Source of the DNA: JALORV01 sp963769745
GTDB lineage: Bacteria; Pseudomonadota; Gammaproteobacteria; Burkholderiales; Burkholderiaceae_F
Length of the DNA stretch: 64,000 bases
Reading direction: 5' to 3'
NCBI GenBank assembly: GCA_963769745.1
Contig: CAVYNB010000014.1
Location: forward strand, 1-64,000
Shown: positions 1-11,413 of the stretch, in pieces
How positions within the stretch are numbered: position 1 is the first letter of the stretch
How the letters are laid out: each line of letters starts with the position of its first letter
Notes under the pieces: generated by a model
What the model was told of the DNA's origin: nothing
Databases searched by the model: none
Seen by the model: the letters and a program-made list of their open reading frames with translations, nothing else
Program-made: the position numbers and the translations under genes

Positions 1-361
1 CGGAGATCATCCCGGCCTTGATGTCGGCCTCGTCGTCGCCGACGATCTGGTACTTGACCACCTCGCCCGACTGCTGGTCCTCGAGTTCGACGGTCGCGCC
101 GAAAACGATGCGTCCGGCCGCGTCGACCGTGGTCGGGTCGATGATCTGCAGGCTCGAGACCTTGCCTTCGAGTTCCTGGATTCGTCCTTCGATGAAGCCC
201 TGGCGTTCGCGCGCCGCGTCGTACTCGGCGTTCTCGGACAGATCGCCCTTTTCGCGCGCGTCCTTGATCGCCTGTATGACCGTCGGCCGATCGACGGCCT
301 TCAGACGCTGCAGTTCGGCCTTCAGCTTTTCGGCGCCGCGCGCCGTGATGGGTATGGGCAT
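1..361 (-). CDS. greA: Transcript cleavage factor GreA (3' end cut by window edge)
   Basis: GreA binds the secondary channel of RNA polymerase and stimulates cleavage of the RNA 3' end in backtracked complexes. The first 120 codons are present, out of about 158 usual for the family. The N-terminal coiled coil is clear: a PITARGAEKL start, then EKGDLSENAEYDAA, where the acidic tip residues lie, and QGFIEGRIQELE. The start of the C-terminal globular domain follows (GRIVFGATVELED, YQIVGDDEADIKAG). The ATG at 361-359 matches the family N-terminus; no strong Shine-Dalgarno is seen. It lies downstream of carB, the usual betaproteobacterial order, separated by a hairpin with a U-tract that ends about 20 bases before the start codon. 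Identity is certain. Confidence 0.97.
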   Translation of the reverse strand, partial: MPIPITARGAEKLKAELQRLKAVDRPTVIQAIKDAREKGDLSENAEYDAARERQGFIEGRIQELEGKVSSLQIIDPTTVDAAGRIVFGATVELEDQQSGEVVKYQIVGDDEADIKAGMIS

Positions 362-381
362 TGCTCGCAGGAACTCGTGGG

Positions 382-410
382 AAAAACAAAGCCCCGGCAA
401 TGCCGGGGCC
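382..410 (-). terminator. Intrinsic terminator or attenuator between carB and greA
   Basis: Read on the minus strand this is a G+C-rich hairpin (7-9 bp stem, GCCCCGG/CCGGGGC) followed by TTTGTTTTT. It lies after the carB stop (468) and ends about 20 bases before the greA start (361). That leaves no room for a greA promoter downstream of it, so greA must be reached by readthrough or be controlled by this element. Confidence 0.75.
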
Positions 411-467
411 GCTGAGGCACTCTAGCCAAAGCGCCGCCGCAGCGCAACCCGCCGCCGCCGGTCGGCC

Positions 468-3676
<3,209 letters not shown>

Positions 3677-3693
<17 letters not shown>

Positions 3694-4294
3694 GCTGGGT
3701 CCGGTAGTTGTCCGGCGCCAGCCGGCGCTCGACGAGTTCGATGAGGATGTGAATCACCTTGATGTGCAGTTCCTGCACACGGTCCGCGTACTTTCCGCCA
3801 GGCGTGACGATCGCGATGTCGGCGAGTTCAGCGATCGGCGTGCCCGCGCGGCCGGTCAGGGCGATGACTTTCATGCCGAGTCGCTTCGCAGTTTCGGCCG
3901 CCGCGATCACGTTGCGACTGGTCCCGCTGGTCGTGATGGCGAGCAGCACGTCGCCCGCGCGTCCGTGAGCCTCGATGAACCGCGCGAACACCTGTTCGTA
4001 GCCATAGTCGTTGCCGACGCAGCTCAGATGTCCCGGATCACTGATCGCCAGTGCGGCGTAGCCGGGTCGATTGTCGCGGAAGCGACCGGTGAGTTCTTCC
4101 GCAAAATGCATCGCGTCGCACATCGAGCCGCCGTTGCCGCAGGAGTACGCCTTGCCGCCGGCGGCGAAGGTGTCGGCCAGCAGGGCCCCGGCCTGCGTGA
4201 TGCGTTCAAGCATCGCGTTGTCCGCGAGCAGGTGCGAGAGGCTGTCGGCGGCTTCCTGCAGAGCGGTGCGGACCGTGTTCACGTCGCTGCTCAC
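3677..4294 (-). CDS. gmhA: Phosphoheptose isomerase GmhA
   Basis: Predicted D-sedoheptulose-7-phosphate isomerase, the first step of ADP-heptose synthesis for the LPS inner core. The 205-residue cytosolic SIS-fold protein has the GmhA hallmark run CGNGGSMCDAMHFAEELTGR. Its glutamate in EELTGR corresponds to the catalytic base of Escherichia coli GmhA, and the later HIKVIHILIELVE carries the catalytic histidine. The ISDPGHLSC and TTSGTSRNV loops also fit. DiaA, a SIS relative, is less likely because the catalytic residues are kept. The start ATG overlaps the carA stop (ATGA at 4291-4294) and its 3' end overlaps the carB start by 17 bases. It should therefore be translated in one carA-gmhA-carB message. 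A GmhA gene inside carAB is unusual. Confidence 0.88.
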
Positions 4295-5470
4295 TTTGCC
4301 TCCATCGCCGCGATGAAGCGGTCGAACAGGTCCTGGATGTCGTGGGGTCCGGGGCTTGCTTCCGGGTGTCCCTGGAAACAGAACGCTGGCGCATCGGTGA
4401 GCGCGAAACCCTGCAGCGACCCGTCGAAAAGCGACACATGCGTGACGCGCGCGTTCGCGGGGAGCGACTCCCCGTCGACCGCGAAGCCGTGGTTCTGGCT
4501 GGTGATGTAGACCTTCTTCGTCTCTACGTCGAGCACCGGATGGTTGGCGCCGTGGTGGCCGAACTTCATCTTCAGCGTACGTCCGCCGACCGCCAGGCCC
4601 ATGATCTGGTGCCCCAGGCAGATGCCGAAGGTCGGCAGCTTGCGGGCAATGAACTCGCGCGTCGCCTCGATCGCATAGCGGCAGGGCTCCGGGTCGCCCG
4701 GGCCATTGGACAGGAAGATGCCGTCGGGTGCGAGCTTCAGCGCTTCGGCGGCCGGGGTCTGAGCCGGAACGACGGTGATGCGGCAGCCCCGGTCAGCCAT
4801 CAGGCGCAGGATGTTGCGCTTGACGCCGAAGTCGTAGGCAACGACGTGAAAGCGCGTCGCTTCCGGCGTGACGTGTCCGGGCGTTCCGTCGGCGCGCGCA
4901 AGGCACCAGCTGCCCTCGGTCCACTCATAGGGTGCGCTCGTCGATACGACCTTCGCGAGATCCTGACCCGCCATGCCCGGGTAAGCCCGGGCGCGCTCGC
5001 GGGCCGACGCGATCACCGCATCGTCCAGGGCTGTCCCTTCGGCCGCTGCCACGATGCAGCCGGCCTGCGCTCCCTTTTCACGCAGGATGCGGGTCAGCCG
5101 GCGCGTGTCGATGTCGGCAATGCCGACGATGCCGTGATCGCGCAGATAGGTCGACAGGTCGCGCTGCATGCGGAAGTTGGACGCGCGCTGCGGCACGTCG
5201 CGCACGATCAGGCCGGCCGCAAAGATGCGTCGCGGCTTCCTCATCGTCGTCGTTGACGCCCGTATTGCCGATGTGGGGATAGGTCAGCGTGACGATCTGC
5301 CCGGCGTAGGACGGATCGGTGAGGATCTCCTGGTACCCGGTCATCGCGGTGTTGAACACCACCTCCCCGAGTGTTTCGCCGGAAGCGCCGATGGAGCGGC
5401 CGCGAAAGACCGTTCCGTCGGCCAGCACGAGGGCCGCGACGGGGCGCGGGTCGACGATCAGGGGGGGCAA
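4291..5470 (-). CDS. carA: Carbamoyl-phosphate synthase small subunit CarA (one indel)
   Basis: CarA is the glutamine amidotransferase subunit that feeds ammonia to CarB. The N-terminal domain reads LVLADGTVFRGRSIGA then NTAMTGYQEILTDPSYAGQ. The C-terminal class I amidotransferase domain has the nucleophile cysteine in FGICLGHQIMGLA and the His-Glu pair in QGHPEASPGPHD. The frame shifts by one base at about 5226-5240, where GNTGVNDDDEEA must join RIFAAGLIVRD; one extra base explains it. I chose the TTG at 5470-5468 as start: AGGAG sits at 5476-5480 with a 5-base spacer and the protein then begins PPLIVDPRP, as family members do. A TATAAT-bearing promoter lies about 120 bases upstream. First gene of the carA-gmhA-carB-greA unit. 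Confidence 0.95.
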
Positions 5471-5536
5471 AACAACTCCTCTTATCGCCACAGCCGGCCG
5501 TCCGAGGCGACTGCCGGCATCTGGCTCGCGATATGC

Positions 5537-5600
5537 GGGTTGGAAACCTCCCAACCCCGGCGCTACCGCAAATGGGCTACAGATAAACTTGTTGATTATA
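5537..5600 (-). promoter_or_regulatory. carA promoter -10 and leader hairpin
   Basis: On the minus strand a perfect TATAAT lies at 5600-5595, with only a weak -35 (GTGATC at 17-base spacing). Transcription would begin near 5588 and give a leader of about 118 bases. Within the leader a 7-bp hairpin (GGGTTGG/CCAACCC, 7-base loop, 5537-5557) could take part in pyrimidine or arginine control. Function is inferred only. Confidence 0.5.
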
Positions 5601-5635
5601 TCTTGCGCGCGCATCTCGATCACCTCGCACCTCCG

Positions 5636-6580
5636 ATGACCTCACTGCTTGAGGGCCTGAAGCGCCACACCACGATCGTCGCCGACACAGGCGACCTGTC
5701 GGCGATCGAACGCCTCCGGCCGCGGGATGCCACGACCAATCCGTCCCTGATCCTGAAAGCAGCGCAGCAGCCGCAGTACCGTCCCCTGGTCGCCGCCGCC
5801 GTGGCTGAAGCCGCTCATGAAAGCCTCGTGCACAAGCTCGACCACGTGCTGGTCGCTTTCGGAACGCAGATCCTGCAACTGGTCGACGGCCGTGTCTCCA
5901 CCGAGGTCGATGCCCGACTGTCATTCGATACACGCGCGACCATCGAACGGGCACGTCGCCTGATCGACCTTTACACGCGACGCGGTGCTGATCCCGCACG
6001 CGTGCTGATCAAGATCGCGGCGACCTGGGAGGGCATACGCGCCGCCGAGGTCCTCGAACGCGAGGGCATCCACTGCAACATCACGCTGCTGTTCTCGACG
6101 GCCCAGGCCCTGGCCGCCGCGCAGGCGGGCGCGACCCTGATTTCCCCGTTTGTCGGCCGCATCTACGACTGGCACAAGAAGTCCGCGGGCACCGGCTGGG
6201 ACGAAGCGGCGATGCGCGGCGACAACGACCCGGGCGTTCGATCGGTGCAAACGATCCATGCGCAACTCAAGGGCGGCGGGTACCCTACCGAGATCATGGG
6301 CGCGAGCTTCCGCAATGTCGGACAGATCCTGGCACTGTCGGGCTGCGACCTGCTGACGATCAGCCCCGAGCTGCTGGACGAACTCGATTCCGCCCACGGC
6401 GATGTCGAGCGCAAGCTCACCGCGCCGGCAGGTTCCGGACGCAAAGCTCTGCTGCAGGAAGGCGATTTCCGCTTTGCGCTCAACGACGATGCCATGGCGG
6501 TCGAGAAGCTCGCCGAAGGCATACGCATCTTTGCCGCCGATACGCGGCGGCTCGAGGCACTGATCGAAGCGATGGCCTGA
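5636..6580 (+). CDS. tal: Transaldolase
   Basis: Transaldolase of the non-oxidative pentose phosphate pathway moves a dihydroxyacetone unit between sugar phosphates. The 314-residue protein is the TalB-type (family 1) length. The DATTNPSLILKAA motif is at about 31-43. The Schiff-base lysine is K126 in RVLIKIAATWEG, followed by the GIHCNITLLFS strand and an ISPFVGRIYDW segment. The ATG at 5636 matches the family N-terminus (LKRHTTIVADTGD soon after); the same frame is open upstream but has no homology there. It is divergent from carA across a 165-base gap and only 3 bases separate its stop from the downstream rhomboid start, so the two are probably co-transcribed. Confidence 0.96.
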   Translation: MTSLLEGLKRHTTIVADTGDLSAIERLRPRDATTNPSLILKAAQQPQYRPLVAAAVAEAAHESLVHKLDHVLVAFGTQILQLVDGRVSTEVDARLSFDTRATIERARRLIDLYTRRGADPARVLIKIAATWEGIRAAEVLEREGIHCNITLLFSTAQALAAAQAGATLISPFVGRIYDWHKKSAGTGWDEAAMRGDNDPGVRSVQTIHAQLKGGGYPTEIMGASFRNVGQILALSGCDLLTISPELLDELDSAHGDVERKLTAPAGSGRKALLQEGDFRFALNDDAMAVEKLAEGIRIFAADTRRLEALIEAMA

Positions 6581-6583
6581 TCC

Positions 6584-8191
6584 ATGCTCATCCTTCCGTA
6601 CCAGACCCGCTTCACCGCCAAGTCGCTGCCGGTGGTGACGCTTGCGCTCGCCGTCGTCAACCTGCTCGTCTACCTGGTCCTGCAGTCGGGCGACAACGCG
6701 GCCTACCAGCGTGCCGCGGACTACTACTTCAGCACCACGTTGCCGCAGGTCGAGATGCCGCGCTACGCCGCGTATCTGGAAAGGCGCAACGACCGCAAGG
6801 CGATGCAGGTCCTGCGTGCAATCCGGTCCGGACCGAGCGACGACGATGCGCGCACCGTACTCATGGTCATGCAGCACGACCGCGAGTTCATGAAGGATCT
6901 GAAGGCAGGCCTGGTCGTCCGCACCGACGAGCCCGGCTATGCGGCCTGGCGCGAACAGCGCGAGCGTTTCCAGGGCCTGATGTCGCAGGTATTCACGCAA
7001 CGATTCGCGCTCGAACCGGGGTCCGCGGACCTGGTGCGCCTTTTCACCTACCAGTTCCTGCATGGCGACGCGATGCACCTGCTGGGCAACCTGGCGGTGC
7101 TGCTGCTGGCCGGTCCGTTCGCAGAAGCGGCGCTGGGACGCGCTCGCTTCCTGCTTGCCTACCTCGCCAGCGGCGTGATCGCCGGCGCGGTGCATCTGGT
7201 CATCAGTGACCAGGGCCTGATCGGCGCGTCGGGCGCTATTGCCGGCACGATGGCGATGGTTGCCGTCCTGTACGGCACCCGCAAGGTGCCGGTCTTCTAC
7301 TGGCTGTTCGTCTACTTCAACACCGCGCGCATCCCGGCGCTGGCACTGCTGCCGGTGTGGCTGGTGATCGAGGCGATGCAGTGGGCACTGTCCTCCGGCG
7401 CGCGCGTGGCCTATGACGCTCACATCGCTGGCTTCGTCGCCGGCGCCACGATCGCGTGGCTGCTGAAGCCGGCGGACGACGGCAAGGTTGACCGCATCCT
7501 CGACGAGCAGTACGCCGAGGCCCCGGCGGAACGCAAGTCGACGCTGCTGACCGAGGCACGCCAGGCGGCCGCCAAGCTGGACACCCGGCGCGCAGCACGC
7601 GCCTACTCGGAACTGCTGCAGGAAGACCCGACCAACACGCAGTACGCCACCGCGTACTTCAACATGGCACTGCTGGGACGCGACAAGGACACGCTTGCCG
7701 ATGCGGGGTTGCGCGCGCTCTGGATCCGGACGCGCCATGCGCGCACCGAGCTGCGGGCGGTGTACACGCAGATGAGCCAGCCGCACGTGCTTGCCGTGCT
7801 GCCGGTCGACGAGCAGCTGCGGCTGGCGCGTCGTCTCGTGGCCACGCGCGAGGATGCCGCTGCGCTGCGCGTACTCGATGGGCTGCTGGGCCATGACACC
7901 ACCAAGAACCTGTACGGGCGGCAACTGGCGGATTGCCTGCTGGGGCTGTTCACAACGTATTCGAGGCACGGGTTGCGCCAGCAGGCCGAGCAGGTGAGGC
8001 AGCGCCTGTCGCAGTACTTCCCGTCACCGGGAACGCTGGGCGGACTGGCACCGAACCGCGAGCCCCCGATGACGATCCGCGGGGCAACGACCCGCGGCAT
8101 CACGCCGCGCGGCAACCCCGCCACGGTTCCGGCGTCCGATCTCGAGCTCGACCTCGATACGCGCCTGCACACACGATGGGGGCCGGACTAG
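6584..8191 (+). CDS. Rhomboid family intramembrane serine protease with large insert and C-terminal tail
   Basis: Integral membrane serine protease of the rhomboid family. Helix 1 is at about 15-34. A long polar insert follows (about 38-145), then TYQFLHGDAMHLLGNL, the catalytic serine S216 in GASGAIAGT and the catalytic histidine H280 in AHIAGFVAG. The catalytic dyad is therefore intact. Beyond about 295 is a soluble tail of some 240 residues. Helices of the type TEARQAAAKLDTRRAARAYSELLQEDP suggest TPR-like repeats, ending in a low-complexity arginine/threonine/glycine segment. Total 535 residues, far more than a minimal rhomboid of about 200. It converges on the membrane protein at 8219-9601, which has the same membrane-plus-helical-tail design. 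Substrate unknown. Confidence 0.88.
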   Translation: MLILPYQTRFTAKSLPVVTLALAVVNLLVYLVLQSGDNAAYQRAADYYFSTTLPQVEMPRYAAYLERRNDRKAMQVLRAIRSGPSDDDARTVLMVMQHDREFMKDLKAGLVVRTDEPGYAAWREQRERFQGLMSQVFTQRFALEPGSADLVRLFTYQFLHGDAMHLLGNLAVLLLAGPFAEAALGRARFLLAYLASGVIAGAVHLVISDQGLIGASGAIAGTMAMVAVLYGTRKVPVFYWLFVYFNTARIPALALLPVWLVIEAMQWALSSGARVAYDAHIAGFVAGATIAWLLKPADDGKVDRILDEQYAEAPAERKSTLLTEARQAAAKLDTRRAARAYSELLQEDPTNTQYATAYFNMALLGRDKDTLADAGLRALWIRTRHARTELRAVYTQMSQPHVLAVLPVDEQLRLARRLVATREDAAALRVLDGLLGHDTTKNLYGRQLADCLLGLFTTYSRHGLRQQAEQVRQRLSQYFPSPGTLGGLAPNREPPMTIRGATTRGITPRGNPATVPASDLELDLDTRLHTRWGPD

Positions 8192-8218
8192 CCGGCGCTC
8201 CAGTCTGAGGCGATCGCG

Positions 8219-9601
8219 TCAGCGCTCGCGCGCGCCCTCGGCGATTCTGTTCATCACCTCAAGGTAGCGTCCGGCTTCGGCGGCGACCGGATCGTTGCCA
8301 TGGCGCTGCAGCAGGTACTTCAGGATGCGGCGCGCCTCGTCGGGCTTGTTGGCGGTCTCGGCCATCAGTTGCGCGCCGACGAAGTAGATCTGCGGAATGT
8401 CCGGATGGTGCGGATGCTTCTTGTCGAAGCCACGGATCAGCGTGGCGGCAAGCTGCGGCCTGCCCTTTTGCAGCGCCGCGCGCGCCAGCGGGGCAATCGC
8501 GTCCGCCGGTCGCGGCACCCAGTCCGCGCGCCTCGCGAGGGCTTCTTCCACCAGGTCGAGCGCCTCGCGCCAGTTGAGCGACTTGACCAGCAGCGCCAGG
8601 TACTTCTCGGTGTGGTCCTCGATCTTGGGGGTGTAGTTCTCCGCCAGCAGCAGCGTATGCAGGCGGGCATGCAGTGACAGGTCGCTCGGTCGTTCGCGCA
8701 GGTCGTCCTGCAGCAGGTCGATGGCTTCCTTGATCTCGCCCGCACTCACCATCTGCCCGATCAGCGCGTCGCGCGTGCGCGACTTGACGTCGGCGTGCCG
8801 CCCGGTCGAACTCATCAGTCGCTCTTCGCCCGGGCCGACGACGGAAATCTCGAGGCGGTCCGCAAACTGATACATCGCATAGCCGATCAGCGCACAGATG
8901 ACGTAGCTGAAGTACCAGAAGGCGACCGACAGCAGGAAGACCAGCATCACGGCGAGGATTCCCATCCCGGCCGCGCCGCCCGCGCCGACGCCCGCGGCGT
9001 TGGCGAGAAACCAGATCCCCCAGGAGCGCGACAGGTCGGCGAAGAACACGAACGCGCACAGCGCCGCGTAGGGCTGCCCGATGCGCTGGATCAGATTGAC
9101 CAGTTCGGTCGGGTTGAGCGCGCCGCGCAGGCTGCCGGTCATCACGAGGCGCATGGTGGCAGCCGGCATCAGGACCACGAAGAAGAATCCCCAGATCAGA
9201 ATGCCCAGGAACTCATGTCCGCCCAGAATCGTGATGAGCAGCCCGGCCACCGCACCGAACACCGTGTTCATCGCCACGTACTTGTACGGCAGGTACGGGC
9301 CGACCAGGTCCTCGTCGGTCAGCGGATAGTCGGAGGGGATGAGATAGCCCTTGGACGACCGTTCGATGATCTTGAAGCCGTAGCGCGCGCCCACCACGAG
9401 CAGCGCGAATGCGGCAGCGGCGATCAGGACAGTGCCAATCGGGCCGAAGAGCAGCAGTACCAGCGAGACGACCAGAGCCGCCGACAGCCCGCCGATGCGC
9501 AGCAGGACGGCCCTGTCGAGCGGTAAAAGAAAGAATTTCTGGATGCGCTGCCAGAAGGGCTCTGCAGCCTGCTGGTTGGCGTATTCGTAAATAGCTTCCA
9601 T
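8219..9601 (-). CDS. Multi-pass membrane protein with helical-repeat cytoplasmic tail
   Basis: No specific function recognised. The N-terminal half has about six hydrophobic segments (for example RIGGLSAALVVSLVLLLFG, VLIAAAAFALLVV, GILIWGFFFVVLMPAATM, AGMGILAVMLVFLLSVAFW). From about residue 270 the protein is soluble and helical with TPR-like repeats (AGEIKEAIDLLQDDLRERP, LNWREALDLVEEALARR, KPDEARRILKYLLQRHG). I chose the ATG at 9601 (MEAIYEYANQQ) because the 19 in-frame residues before it look non-coding; length then is 460. It sits between the ABC transporter genes and the convergent rhomboid gene, 27 bases from the latter's stop. A role as a partner or substrate of the rhomboid is only a guess. 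Confidence 0.75.
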   Translation of the reverse strand: MEAIYEYANQQAAEPFWQRIQKFFLLPLDRAVLLRIGGLSAALVVSLVLLLFGPIGTVLIAAAAFALLVVGARYGFKIIERSSKGYLIPSDYPLTDEDLVGPYLPYKYVAMNTVFGAVAGLLITILGGHEFLGILIWGFFFVVLMPAATMRLVMTGSLRGALNPTELVNLIQRIGQPYAALCAFVFFADLSRSWGIWFLANAAGVGAGGAAGMGILAVMLVFLLSVAFWYFSYVICALIGYAMYQFADRLEISVVGPGEERLMSSTGRHADVKSRTRDALIGQMVSAGEIKEAIDLLQDDLRERPSDLSLHARLHTLLLAENYTPKIEDHTEKYLALLVKSLNWREALDLVEEALARRADWVPRPADAIAPLARAALQKGRPQLAATLIRGFDKKHPHHPDIPQIYFVGAQLMAETANKPDEARRILKYLLQRHGNDPVAAEAGRYLEVMNRIAEGARER

Positions 9602-9680
9602 CCCCGCGTGGACCGAATACGAAAGTCTAACGAGGGTAAACCCCGCGCACGACGCCAAACCCCGGGCTTCGGCCGGAAAA

Positions 9681-10508
9681 CTACAGCTTTTCGGTCTCTC
9701 CGGCGCGCGGCTGCCACTTCATCAGGTGCTTTTCGACCCGCCCGACGATCCCGTCGAGCACCAGCGCGAAGCCCGTCAGCACCAGGATCCCGGCCATCAC
9801 GGTATTGATGTCGAAAGTGCCTTCGGCCTGCAGGATCAGGTAGCCCACGCCCCGCGAAGAGCCGAGATACTCGCCGACCACCGCGCCGACGAAGGCCAGC
9901 CCCACCGACGTGTGCAGCGAGGAAAACACCCAGCTGGTGGCGCTCGGCAGGTAGACGTGGCGCAACAGCTGTCGGCGCGAGGCCCCGAGCATGCGTGCGT
10001 TGGCGAGCACCGTCGGGCTGACTTCCTTGACGCCCTGGTAGACGTTGAAGAAGACGATGAAGAACACCAGTGTGAAGCCGAGCGCGACCTTGGAGGCGAT
10101 GCCGAGCCCAAACCAGACGGCGAAGATCGGCGCCAGGATCACGCGCGGCATCGAGTTCATCGCCTTGATGTACGGATCGAGGATCGCGGCAGCGACCGGC
10201 GACAGCGCCAGCCACATGCCCATCACCAGCCCGGAAACGGTGCCGATCAGGAAGGCGAGCACGGTCTCGAGCAGGGTCACCCACAGGTGCTGGTAGATGT
10301 CGCGGTCGACGACGAACCAGGTCCAGATGCGCGCGAGGATCTTGACCGGCTCGCCAAAGAAGAACTTGGCGTCGTTCTCGCTATCGAAAAACATCGGCGG
10401 CAGCAGGCCGGGCTTGGTCAGGACGTGCCAGAGCAGGAACAGGACGACCAGCACGCCCACCTGCCAGAAGCGCAGGTTCTTCGTGTTGGGGCGGATCGCG
10501 TTCCACAT
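9681..10508 (-). CDS. ABC transporter permease, nitrate/sulfonate/taurine type
   Basis: Inner-membrane permease of an SsuC/TauC-like importer (275 residues). About six transmembrane helices are visible, starting with FWQVGVLVVLFLLWHVL. The cytoplasmic EAA-like loop that docks on the ATPase lies in ANARMLGASRRQLLRHVYLP at about 180-199. It follows the ATPase gene by 10 bases and the binding-protein gene lies before that, so the set encodes a complete importer. Substrate cannot be told from sequence; oxyanions, sulfonates, pyrimidine precursors and aromatic acids are all handled by this subfamily. Confidence 0.9.
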   Translation of the reverse strand: MWNAIRPNTKNLRFWQVGVLVVLFLLWHVLTKPGLLPPMFFDSENDAKFFFGEPVKILARIWTWFVVDRDIYQHLWVTLLETVLAFLIGTVSGLVMGMWLALSPVAAAILDPYIKAMNSMPRVILAPIFAVWFGLGIASKVALGFTLVFFIVFFNVYQGVKEVSPTVLANARMLGASRRQLLRHVYLPSATSWVFSSLHTSVGLAFVGAVVGEYLGSSRGVGYLILQAEGTFDINTVMAGILVLTGFALVLDGIVGRVEKHLMKWQPRAGETEKL

Positions 10509-10518
10509 GGACGTCGGC

Positions 10519-11343
10519 TCACGCGGCCTGCTTCTGCTGCGCGTAGCCCTTCAGGACTTCCTCGCGCAGCACATTCCAGATCGCCTTGTGCAGGTCGATG
10601 AAGCGCGGCGTCACCCGCACCTCGGCCACGTCGCGCGGGCGTACGAGGTCGATCACGAACTCACCGATCGGGTGCGATGCCGGCCCGGCCGACAGCACGA
10701 CCACGCGGTCGCTCATCGCGATCGCTTCGTCCAGGTCGTGAGTAATGAACAGCACTGCCTTTCGCTTCGCTGCCCAGAGGTCGAGGACCTCGTTTTCCAT
10801 CAGCTGGCGCGTCTGCACGTCGAGCGCGGAAAACGGTTCGTCCATCAGAATGATGTCGGGATCGAGCACCAGCGTCTGTGCCAGCGCCGTACGCTTGCGC
10901 ATGCCGCCGGACAACTGGTGCGGATAACGATCCCCGAAGCCGCCGAGGCCGACGCGCTGCAGCCAGTCGTCGGCCACGGCCGACGCGTCCGACTCGGCCA
11001 TGCCGCGGAACTGCAGGCCGGCCAGCACGTTGTCGCGTGCCGTGCGCCACGGCATCAGCGCCTCGGTCTGGAACATATAGCCGGCACGGCGGTTGATGCC
11101 GACCAGCGGTTCGCCGAATACGTGCACGGTTCCGCTGCTCGGCTCGAGCAGGCCGGCCGCGACGTTGAGCAGGGTGCTCTTGCCGCAACCGGTGGGACCG
11201 ACGACGCTGACGAACTCGCCCGGCGCAATGTCGAGCGAGACGTCGCGCACAGCCGTATAGCGCTGCGACCGGTCGTCACGGCTGACGAAGGTACAGCTGA
11301 TGCCCCGCAGTGAGACTGCCGCAGTCAAACGAAGCTTTCGCAC
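10519..11343 (-). CDS. ABC transporter ATP-binding protein, nitrate/sulfonate/taurine type
   Basis: Cytoplasmic ATPase of the importer (274 residues). Walker A is GPTGCGKST, the Q-loop lies in GYMFQTEALMPW, the signature is LSGGMRKR, Walker B is IILMDEPFSALD and the switch histidine is in FITHDLDEAI. The MPW motif after the Q-loop is typical of the SsuB/TauB/NrtD group. The start may be a little downstream of the first codon (SLRGISCTF begins the domain proper). It lies between the substrate-binding protein (70-base gap) and the permease (10-base gap). Confidence 0.92.
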   Translation of the reverse strand: MRKLRLTAAVSLRGISCTFVSRDDRSQRYTAVRDVSLDIAPGEFVSVVGPTGCGKSTLLNVAAGLLEPSSGTVHVFGEPLVGINRRAGYMFQTEALMPWRTARDNVLAGLQFRGMAESDASAVADDWLQRVGLGGFGDRYPHQLSGGMRKRTALAQTLVLDPDIILMDEPFSALDVQTRQLMENEVLDLWAAKRKAVLFITHDLDEAIAMSDRVVVLSAGPASHPIGEFVIDLVRPRDVAEVRVTPRFIDLHKAIWNVLREEVLKGYAQQKQAA

Positions 11344-11413
11344 CCGGCCGGACGAGAGCGCCGCTCCCGCGCCAGACCGGGATCCGGAGCCATCCGCCCG
11401 TTTCCGCCGCGGG

